64,000 nucleotides of DNA from Leptobrachium leishanense (taxonomy: Eukaryota > Chordata > Amphibia > Anura > Megophryidae). Shown in pieces: positions 55,594 through 64,000 of the stretch. Within the stretch, counting starts at the first letter, position 1; each line of letters starts with the position of its first letter. The position numbers and the translations under genes are program-made. The DNA lies in the NCBI GenBank assembly GCA_009667805.1, contig CM019063.1, positions 196,458,954-196,522,953 on the forward strand, given 5' to 3'. The notes under the pieces were generated by a model. The model was given only the letters and a program-made list of their open reading frames with translations, searched no databases and was not told the origin of the DNA.

Positions 55594-56269
55594 ATATATA
55601 TATATATATATATATACATACACACACACACGTATAAATTTATTGTTTTGTTTTAGAGAAGAGATGCATAGAGTTTGACAGAGGTTTTTGTTTTGAACTT
55701 TCAATAAAACTTATTGGTTTGTCTGTTATGCTAATACAGTGTTAAAGTTTTAAAGTTCATTGTTATCCACAGAGAAGGTTTTTTCCTGTGGGATTAAATT
55801 TAAGAACTATATAAACCATCCGTCCTCACTCTGAATTGTATCATGTTTTTTTCAAAATACATTTTCAGCTGGACCTTTCATATTCAGCAGTAAAATAAGA
55901 GAAGACTGGGTCATTTAGTACTCGTTGCTGAAGCATAAATAACTTATGGTGCATGTGAGACTATTATTTGTTTTATGTTTTTCATCTGATGCCTACCTTC
56001 CAGTAGGTAAAAGATATGGATAAAACAGTAAGTTTGCTATTCTGATTTCATATTCAAGAATGTTTGCTATTATCTCATTAATTTCTAGGGGGTTATTCAA
56101 TAAGTGCAGGTATTTGCCAGGTTACAAATGCCAGCGAAAATCACCTTAGCTGTAACGCTGACAAATGCCGCCTGTCACAAAAGAATAACTGAAACAGCCA
56201 GAGGACAAGCTGCAATTTAAAGATTCTTCTGATGCTAATTTGATCACACTTTGTGAAGTGCCACTTGTG

Positions 56270-56466
56270 AGAAAGGATTTTTTATCAGGAAGGATACATT
56301 GAGATTTCTCTCGTTTTCAAGTATGTCCTGGGTGGCGAGTATGTACCGTTGGGTGTCTTGCCCAAGGACACTTACTGGAGAGGTTGCACATTGGGATCAA
56401 GCCCATGACTCCACAGGCTCTCTCCATGCAGAGCAGTGATGTTACCTCTACTCCACCCAGCCGGCA
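56270..56466 (-). repeat. tRNA-derived SINE, duplicon copy 2
   Basis: Flanked by CACTTGTG at 56262-56269 and 56467-56474, as in copy 1. Confidence 0.85.
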
Positions 56467-56616
56467 CACTTGTGTTGGGGTTACAACGAAGATTTTTGCC
56501 AGTGTTTCAACTTCAGCAAACACCAGACATTATTGAATAACCCCCTTAGTTTTTTGTTGCATGTAAGAAAAAGCCAGAGTAACACTTAAAAGAACCAGAA
56601 AGAGACCAGAAACTAG

Positions 56617-57506
56617 CAGGGTTATCCAAAGAGATCTGAATTGCTTGAGAAAGGTAACCGAACACTGAAAATCAGCGTTCGGTTACCTTTCCTGGCCATT
56701 CGGCTATCCAGAGAGCAGGCAATTCGCCAAATCCTGGCGAATTGCCTGCACATATGGTGCCTGTTCGGTGCCTGTTCGAGGGCAGTGAAATCCCCATGAA
56801 AAAGCACTGCTTCGGCTATTCAGAGAACACAAACCAGCAGTGAAAGGTTCCCCTAATGCCCTGTCATTCGTTGGTTTCATTCGACAAATTTATTCAGGAG
56901 AATCCCATAGGCTTCAATGTTAAAAATATTCCCGTTTTAATTCAATATCTAATAAACCGTTCATTCTAAAATTCTGCAGCAAAAAGTCTCTTTATTTATA
57001 GATTTTTTTGGATACTTTAAGCATTTTTTTATTTTTTTTTATTTTTAAAAAGTCCGATTTTTTTTTTTAAGTGTACTTATTTTTTCTGTAACAGGCCTTT
57101 TTATTATCATTCCCTGGACCTCCTGTGTAACTTTCAGACATTTTCGCTCAGTAGTTTCTTTGCAAACAGCGTTTCATTTTCACAGATTCATACAAACGGT
57201 TTTGCTAATTTATTCACCTCCCTCGTCTGCGGTCTCAGCTGCTTCGGCTGCTTCGGCTGTGTTCAGCTCTGGTTTTCGGCAGGTTAATCCAGATGTTTTT
57301 GTGGCTTTTCTGCGTGCATTCGGTGGGTTTTGCGGTTAGTTTTTGTCAGGTTTGCAGCAGCTTTTCCCTGCAATTCGGGGATCCTGTGGTGTTTGCAGAA
57401 TACACCGCAGGGTCACCGAAATGGGATCGGCAAAAGGAACCGAATTGAAGAGAACGAAAAATCACCAAACGTGCGGTGACTTTTCGAATCTCTTTGAATA
57501 ACCCTG
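56617..57506. mobile_element. PIF/Harbinger-like element, duplicon copy 2
   Basis: TAG duplications at 56614-56616 and 57507-57509. Slightly longer than copy 1 (890 bp), mainly from an extra stretch at about 56928-56950. Confidence 0.75.
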
Positions 57507-58297
57507 TAGGTTTCTTGTCTATTTTGTTTAACTTGACTGATAGGAACGGAATCCAATAACTTTAACATATAATGAAGACATCAAATGCAGGTTCAAATGA
57601 CTTTAGGCTCTGCAAGAAAAACTCAAGTCAACCCTCTCAACCATTATTATTATTATCATCTAAATTTCATGTATCTTTTGTTATTGTATAAATTTTTTAT
57701 GATACGCATAGCCATACTATTACGAATATCTCATTGTGAATGAGTTCCAACCAAGACCACGAAATTATTTGTTCCTAGTGTTCGGTTGCCCACAGAGTAA
57801 GGAAGCAGTTGATCGCCCTGCTCTCTGCCCCACAGGATCTTAGGGGAGTATGGAATTTTTTGGTCCGTTTAGATTAATGTGTTAAGTTTACAAATCACCT
57901 TAGCTGTAACCTAGACAAATGCCGTCTGTCACAAAAGAATAACAGAAACAGTCGGAGGACTAGTTGCAATTTAAAGCTTCTCCTGACCCTATTTGAATCA
58001 CACTTTGTGAAGTGCCACTTGTGTTGGAGTTACAACGATGATTTTTGCCAGTGTTTGCAACTTCAGCAAACACCAGAACTTAGTGAACAACCCCCTTAGT
58101 TTTTGTTGCATGTAAGAAAAGCCTGGGTAACACTTAAAAGAAACAGAAAGAGACCAGAAACTAGGTTTCTTGTCTATTTTGTTTAATTTGACTGATAGGA
58201 ATGGAATCCAATAACTTTAACATATAATGAAGACATCAATTGTAGGGTCAAATGACTTTAGGCTCTGCAAGAAAAACTTAAGTCAACCCTCTCAACC

Positions 58298-59288
58298 TGT
58301 GTTGTTCTGGACTATTTGATCCCTTGGCGCCCCCCTGGTAGCCCCTTGGATCTGGACATTCTAAGCCCTGGCGCCCCCTGTAGTCCTATTGCCAGCCACG
58401 ACTTATTTGTGGCGTTCACAGTAGAGACTATCCTGATTCCTGGACCTTCTGCCTGCCAGTATTCTGTATACAAGTTCAAGAGCCACACCTGAACTCTTGT
58501 GCCTAATGAACTTTGCTTAAAAGGAAGCAACACCCAGAGGAAGTTGCTTCCTCATTCATTGAAGTCCTGGTCCTGGTAGAGTGTGCTCTGTCTCCATTGA
58601 GCTCTGACCTGTATCCCTCAAGGTTTTCTTGTTATTCCATGTTTACCCTCTGCTTGGTTCTGGATTGTAGTTATCATAGCACCGGTACCTTCTTTTGTCC
58701 CCTGTGTCCCCTGTACCCAATTATCTTGGATATTTTGTGTATCAGACCTATCGCCTTGTATTCTGACAATCCAGTTTACATGTGACCTACTTAGACCCCA
58801 TGCTCTTGTTTATGACTATTCTTATTGCCTGAACCTATATTGTAGCTTTGCCTGGATTACTTGTTATTTATATTACATCTTATTTTAGTATTGCCTTTTC
58901 TGTATACTGTAAGGTTTCATTCTGTGTCTATTGTTTCTCTTGCCCCTTCTCGCTACTCCATTTCTCTTGTTTCTTTGCCATTCCTAAAGTCCCCACTCCT
59001 ATGACTCCAAGCCGTTCTCTTGTTACTCTAGCCTTTCTGTGTTCTTCCTCTGCTCCAGTCTGGAATATGTATATTAGCATATATCTTGTGTGTACCGTAG
59101 TGCTTAGTTCCGGTTTGTTTACATTCTGTTTATGTGCTTTAGTTCGGTTCTAGTCTTGTCAGTTTATATCTTGCTTTATAGAATAAACCCTGTCTGGTTA
59201 ACCCTGTAACCTGTCTAGAGAATGTTTCACTGCACATTAGGCTCACACCCAGCCCTCCTGCACTCAAGGCTAGGCCCCAATCGTAACA
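58298..59288 (+). mobile_element. probable solo LTR, duplicon copy 2
   Basis: TGTGTTG...CGTAACA, 991 bp, flanks CAACC and AAACC; AATAAA at about 59182. TG...CA ends are clearer here than in copy 1. Confidence 0.6.
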
Positions 59289-60754
59289 AAACCATTATTA
59301 TCATCTAAATTTCATATATCTTTTGTTATTGTATAAAGTATTTATGATACACATAGCCATACTATTACGAATATCTAATTGTTTTAGTATCTGAATTAAA
59401 TTGTCTGTAAAGCTAATGGTTTTTGTATGTTTACCTGTACAGTTCTTTTTGCAATATGCAATTTCTGTGGTTGTAATTTGATAAGTCATTGTACAAGAGC
59501 AGGAAGTAAAATCACATTAATGCCTTACAGGTAAGATATTGAGTTACGTTAGATTTAGATTGTTAGATTTTTATCTGTATTTCAATAAGAAAGTATGGCT
59601 GAAAGAGGCACACTAGTCACTATGTATTTCAATATATGTATTTTTTTCAATGTCCATTCTAGCTATTTTTCTATATATATTTTATCTATTGTGAAAACCT
59701 TTCCATATGACAAATGTTCCGTTATTAAGCACTTCATTGGCCTCATAATACTACATTACCCCATTGCTTCAATTTTCCCCATATTTTTAAAGTTTCTGCT
59801 ACAATGACCTAAAGGTCTACTCACAAAGTGCTTTGTGTTTTGTGTTTCACATTTTAGAGCTTTCATTTCACCGAAAATAGAACTCACTCTTTAGTGAATG
59901 GTCACCGTATTTTCCAGAAACCGAAGTCACGGAAGCAATTAATAGATGCCAGTGAAAACTGCCGAATTGCAGCAATAACCGTTATTCTTGCAAAAATTTA
60001 AAGGAATGTTAGGTTTTTACATTGAATCCTATGGGATTTGACTGTTTAATCCTGTCGATTTGAAACACTGAAAATTAGGGTATTTTGCTGGAATTTCAGT
60101 GCAATTCGGCATTCTTTGAATAGAAGACACGATAGTCCTCTGTGGGGCCATTTGGGGCTGCCGAACTGCAGCGAATTGCACCGTATTTTGCTGTCAATTC
60201 AGTTCGCCTGTATTTCCCAAATTGACAGCCTAGTGATTAGACAAATTGGTCCGAAATTGCACCGAACGGTAAAATTCAACGTGCGATGCAATTTGAGGCC
60301 AATTTGGAGGTTAGTGAATAACTTCTCAACTTTTCTTCCATTCTGTGTATATTTGACATTCCCACCTAATGTGTCCATATTTATTTATTTATTTATAAAG
60401 TATTTTATCAGGAAGGATACATTGAGATTTCTCTCGTTTTCAAGTAGGTCCTGGGTTCAAGAACATTGAATTGTTACAGTTGGTACAGAAATACAAAGTA
60501 ATAAAATGCAAGATATTAAAAAAACAACACAAATATACAGGTTAACAGATAATTAATACAGTATATTCACTATATTACATAGATAGAATCTGCAGTAGTA
60601 TTTTAACTTCTCATTTCTATATCATGTGATATCTAATCTATAAATACTTGCTAATATTCTGTTTAATGCTTCTTTTTATTTTTCTAGTAATCATTTAAAC
60701 AATAAATCACTTTGATGGAATTAATCAACTTGTAATAATTAACATTTGCCCAAA

Positions 60755-61678
60755 ATGTCAATGAGACCTAGCAACAATATTACAGAATTTATCCTAGTTG
60801 GATTCCCAACATGCCCCCAGCTTCAGTTTGTTCTTTTTGCTGTGTTTCTATTGATGTATATTTTAACTATTTGTGAAAATATGATCATCATTGTATCAGT
60901 TAAACTTCATCCCAGACTCCACAAGCCAATGTACTTCTTTTTGAGCAGTCTGTCATTTTTGGAAATTTGGTATGTTACCGTAACCATACCAAACCTCCTC
61001 TCCAACTTCCTGACTCAGAACAAGAAAATATCATTCACGGCATGTATGGTTCAGCTATATATTTTTATATCTTTAGCCTGTACTGAATGCATACTATTAG
61101 CTGTTATGGCTTTCGATCGCTTTGTTGCTATTTGCATGCCTTTACGCTATGCTGTAATCATGTGTAACTCTTTATGCTTGCAACTGGCCATTGGGTCCTG
61201 GGTAATGGGATTTTCCATTGCTATGATCAAAGCAATATTTATTTTTAGATTGACTTTCTGTGGTCCCAATGTTATCAATCATTTTTTTTGTGACATATCT
61301 CCTTTATTGAACCTTTCTTGCACAGACTTGTCCTTCACAGAGCTTGTGGATTTCATTTTGGCAATGGTAGTAATTATGATTCCTCTTGTGCTCATAATTA
61401 TCACTTATGTTTTTATTCTATGGACAGTTTTGAGGATTCCAAATAACCAAGGGAGACAGAAGACATTTTCAACCTGCGCATTCCATCTAACCATTGTTAT
61501 AATATTTTACACAACCACTTTGTTTATCTATGCAAGGCCTAGAAAGGCTAATCCCTTTGATAGCAACAAACTGGTAACTGTATTTTATTCTGTTGTGACT
61601 CCACTGTTAAACCCAATCATCTACTGTTTAAGAAACAAAGAGGTAAAACTGGCATTAAAGAAGACATTTAGATGGTAG
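60755..61678 (+). CDS. olfactory receptor, OR6-like, duplicon copy 2
   Basis: 307 residues from ATG at 60755, paralogue of the receptor at 49722. Only four residues differ: G6S, S40C, I76V and S243F. S243F lies in the usually conserved STCxSHL block at TM6 (here STCAFHL), where Ser is nearly invariant; the others are milder. All seven membrane segments, C97/C179, DRF at 121-123 and the C-terminal [12 protein letters not shown] remain. The frame is complete. The splice acceptor-like TTTTTCTAG ends at 60687. An 11-bp deletion removes the upstream ATG present in copy 1, and a point change creates a separate 6-codon upstream frame (60715-60735). Role as odorant receptor is by family; whether S243F impairs signalling is not known. 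Confidence 0.93.
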   Translation: MSMRPSNNITEFILVGFPTCPQLQFVLFAVFLLMYILTICENMIIIVSVKLHPRLHKPMYFFLSSLSFLEIWYVTVTIPNLLSNFLTQNKKISFTACMVQLYIFISLACTECILLAVMAFDRFVAICMPLRYAVIMCNSLCLQLAIGSWVMGFSIAMIKAIFIFRLTFCGPNVINHFFCDISPLLNLSCTDLSFTELVDFILAMVVIMIPLVLIIITYVFILWTVLRIPNNQGRQKTFSTCAFHLTIVIIFYTTTLFIYARPRKANPFDSNKLVTVFYSVVTPLLNPIIYCLRNKEVKLALKKTFRW

Positions 61679-62057
61679 ACTACATGGCGTATAGTTTCAT
61701 GTTTTTACATTTTCTGTTATTAAAACCAGATACAAAAGGCATACAATTTTGCAGAATAATACTGTAGGTTTGTTATAAATGATATTTCAAAACAGAATGC
61801 TAGGAAACATGTCATATACTTCATACGATTAAAATAATCAGCCCATTATATATAGTGCATGCCAAACATGACCATATAGTGTGTAAACAAAAAAAAGTGG
61901 AAAACAAATCAAATGCAAAACAGCTTTTTTGTCCCTGCGTTCTAAGACAGTGGCATTAATAATAATCACTGGTGTCGTAACGTGGGGGCGGGGGGTGCGG
62001 CCCGCACCAGGTGACACCCGCCTTTAGGGTGACACCGTCACCCTAAGGGCGGGTGTC

Positions 62058-62230
62058 TCACCCTCCGCCGCGTATTCGCTCCCTGTGAGCATCCGAAGCA
62101 TGCAGCATCGGCGCTCGCCTGGAGGAAACACGTCACCAGCCAATCGCGGCTGGTCACGTGGCTCCCCCAGACGAGCGCCCAAGCTGCATGCTTCGGACGC
62201 TCGCAGGGAACAAATACGCGGCGGAGGTGA
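62058..62230. repeat. hairpin in the hAT-like element
   Basis: Arms of about 82 bp around AATCGC, e.g. CCGCCGCGTATT against AATACGCGGCGG and GAAGCATGCAGC against GCTGCATGCTTC. Confidence 0.8.
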
Positions 62231-63700
62231 GCTGGGGCATATCCATGAGGAGCTGGGGCAGTATCCATCTGGTGCTGGGGCATTATCCATGAGGTGCTGG
62301 GGCATATCCATTTGCTGGGGCAGTATCCATGAGCTGCTGGGGCATATCCATGAGGTGCTGGGGCATATCCATGAGCTGCTGGGGCAAATCCATGAGCTGC
62401 TGGGGCATATCCATGAGGTGCTGGGGCAAATCCATGAGCTGCTGGGGCATATCCATGAGGTGCTGGGGCAAATCCATGAGGTGCTGGGGCAAATCCATGA
62501 GGTGCTGGGGCATATCCATGAGCTGCTGGGGCATATTCATGAGGTGCTGGGGCATATACATGAGCTGCTGGGGCATATCCATGAGGTGCTGGGGCAAATC
62601 CATGAGGTGCTGGGGCATATCCATGAGGTGCTGGGGCATATCCATGAGCTGCTGGGACAAATCCATGAGCTGCTGGGGCATATCCATGAGGTGCTGGGGC
62701 AAATCCATGAGGTGCTGGGGCAAATCCATGAGGTGCTGGGGCATATCCATGAGGTGCTGGGGCAGTATCCATGAGCTGGGGCAATATCCATGAGCTGCAG
62801 CAATATCCATGTGCTGGGGCAGTATATCCATGAGCTGGGGCAGTATATCCATGTGCTGGGGCATATCCATGAGCTGGGGCATATCCATGAGCTGGGGCAA
62901 AATCCATGAGAGGAGCTGGGGCAAAATCCATGAAAGGAGCTGGGGCAGTATATGCATGAGAGCAGCTGGGGCAGTATATGCATGAGAGGAGCTGGGGCAG
63001 TATATGCATGAGAGGAGCTGGGGCAGTATATCCATGAGAGGAGCTGGGGCTGTATATCCATGAGAGGAGCTGGGGCAGTATATCCATGAGAGGAGCTGGG
63101 GCAGTATCCATGAGAGGAGCTGGGCAGTATCCATGAGAGGAGCTGGAGCAGTATCCATGAGAGGAGCTGGGGCAGTATCCATGAGAGGAGCTGGGGCAGT
63201 ATCCATGAGAGGAGCTGGGGCAGTATCCATGAGAGGAGCTGGGGCAATATCCATGAGAGGAGCTGGGGCAGTATCCATGAGAGGAGCTGGGGCAATATCC
63301 ATGAGAGGAGCTGGGGCAATATCCATGAGAGGAGCTGGGGCAATATCCATGAGAGGAGCTGGGGCATATCCATGTGTGCTGGGGGCAGTATCCATGAGAG
63401 CTGGGGCAATATCCATGTGTGAGCTGGTCTGGGGCAATATATCCATGTGTGAGCTGGTCTGGGGCAATATATCCATATGTGAGCTGATGCGCAATATATC
63501 CATATGTGAGCTGGGGCAATATATATCTATGGGTGAGCTGCTGGGGGCAATATATAACTGTGAACTGGGGCAATATATCCATATGTGAGCTGGGGGCAAT
63601 ATATATCCATGGGTGAGCTGCTGGGGGCAATATATATCCAGAGCTGCTGGGGGGCAATATATCCAGAGCTGCTGGGGGCAATATATATCCATGTGTGCTT
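62225..63700. repeat. minisatellite GCTGGGGCA-ATATCCATGAG, about 65 units
   Basis: Units of 21-30 bp: GAGGTGCTGGGGCATATCC type at 62225-62810, GAGAGGAGCTGGGGCAGTAT type at 62890-63370, then longer units with AATATATCCATGTGTGAGCT. Same core as the array at 54190-54955. Confidence 0.9.
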
Positions 63701-63756
63701 TCACTGCCTTCGAACAGGCAACGTACTTGCTGGCAGCTGGCAAAAAGTTGTGTGAG

Positions 63757-63823
63757 CATATGAGAGAGCTCCACAGCAATAAACCTCACAGTAATGTGCG
63801 CTGTGTGTATGAGCATTCAGTGT
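63757..63823. repeat. single 60-bp minisatellite unit
   Basis: GAGAGAGCTCCACAGCAATA, CTCACAGTAATGTGCGCTGT and GTATGAGC match the units at 7770-8330 and 17440-17965. Confidence 0.75.
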
Positions 63824-64000
63824 TATATGGGAGTACTGATTTAGGAGTAAGGGTAGTTAAAAAAAATCTGTAAAACTCGGGGGGGTGACACCATAAATTA
63901 CCGCACCGGGTGACACCAACCCTAGTGATGCCACTGATAATAATATAATAATGAAAAGGCTTAGAATGCAAACAATGCCACTGCTCTAATTCACCTTCTC

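Larger units (their letters stand above)
53043..61850. repeat. segmental duplication, copy 2
   Basis: Second copy of 43130-50817. It lacks 43767-43907 (about 141 bp) and has gained a hAT-like insertion at 53821-55028. Confidence 0.95.
61967..63936. mobile_element. hAT-like element (2.0 kb) filled with minisatellite
   Basis: Left CACTGGTGTCGTAACG and right complement CAGTGGCATCACTAGGG are weak TIRs, and both flanks read ATAATAAT (61959-61966 and 63937-63944). The duplication is low-complexity, so it is weaker evidence than for the other elements. Subterminal GGTGCGG / GGTGTCACC words recur inverted. Interior: hairpin (62058-62230), minisatellite (62225-63700), one 60-bp unit (63757-63823). 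Confidence 0.7.

Noticed and set aside
62038..63816. ORFs up to 592 codons with HGYAPAPHG/MDMPQHL repeats
   Set aside because: Minisatellite translation, not a collagen- or mucin-like protein; frames change when the unit type changes.

Overview
The window looks like intergenic-rich vertebrate DNA, most likely from a frog (anuran). The signs are intronless class II olfactory receptor genes, abundant hAT-, PIF/Harbinger- and piggyBac-type miniature elements, tRNA-derived SINEs, non-LTR retrotransposon tails and a young Ty3/Gypsy element. No species call is possible by eye. Only three ordinary host genes are visible, all olfactory receptors; nearly everything else is mobile or tandemly repeated DNA.

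Layout. 0.35-2.04 kb: decayed minus-strand endogenous retrovirus end (LTR, tRNA-Pro primer site, leader, broken gag), with an unrecognised 91-residue ORF beside it. 5.4-15.0 kb: a nest of hAT-like non-autonomous elements, each bounded by a perfect 8-bp target duplication: 5437-14974 contains 6293-12989, which contains 11812-12839; 13902-14908 is a further insertion in the outer one. The nest holds a 2.1-kb pyrimidine-rich 44-bp satellite and several minisatellites. 15.9-22.3 kb: another hAT-like element (15880-16353) and a 2.9-kb one (17311-20175) that carries a piggyBac-like element and sits in an older MITE. 24.1-33.2 kb: a nearly intact minus-strand Ty3/Gypsy retrotransposon with almost identical LTRs, a Gag resembling the PNMA family, a zinc knuckle, protease, and reverse transcriptase/RNase H/integrase. 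Its Gag-to-protease step has a textbook G_GGA_AAC -1 frameshift signal followed by a stem. 33.2-37.1 kb: a cluster of short MITEs and a palindrome. 37.4-38.3 kb: first olfactory receptor. 39.8-42.3 kb: a MITE and a non-LTR retrotransposon remnant. 43.1-61.9 kb: a recent segmental duplication of about 8 kb (43130-50817 and 53043-61850), each copy with an OR6-like receptor; a 2.2-kb array of roughly 145-bp repeats lies at the junction. 62.0-63.9 kb: a hAT-like element filled with a minisatellite.

The duplication acts as a natural control. An older tandem duplication inside each copy supplies empty sites for a SINE and a PIF-like element, and the recent duplication supplies the empty site of the 53821-55028 hAT-like element. 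The most unusual theme is that structurally confirmed hAT-like elements repeatedly carry expanded minisatellites. Two members of one TIR family carry completely different arrays, and one related 60-bp unit occurs in four different elements. The second strong result is the combination of PNMA-like Gag and G_GGA_AAC slip site in the young Gypsy element.
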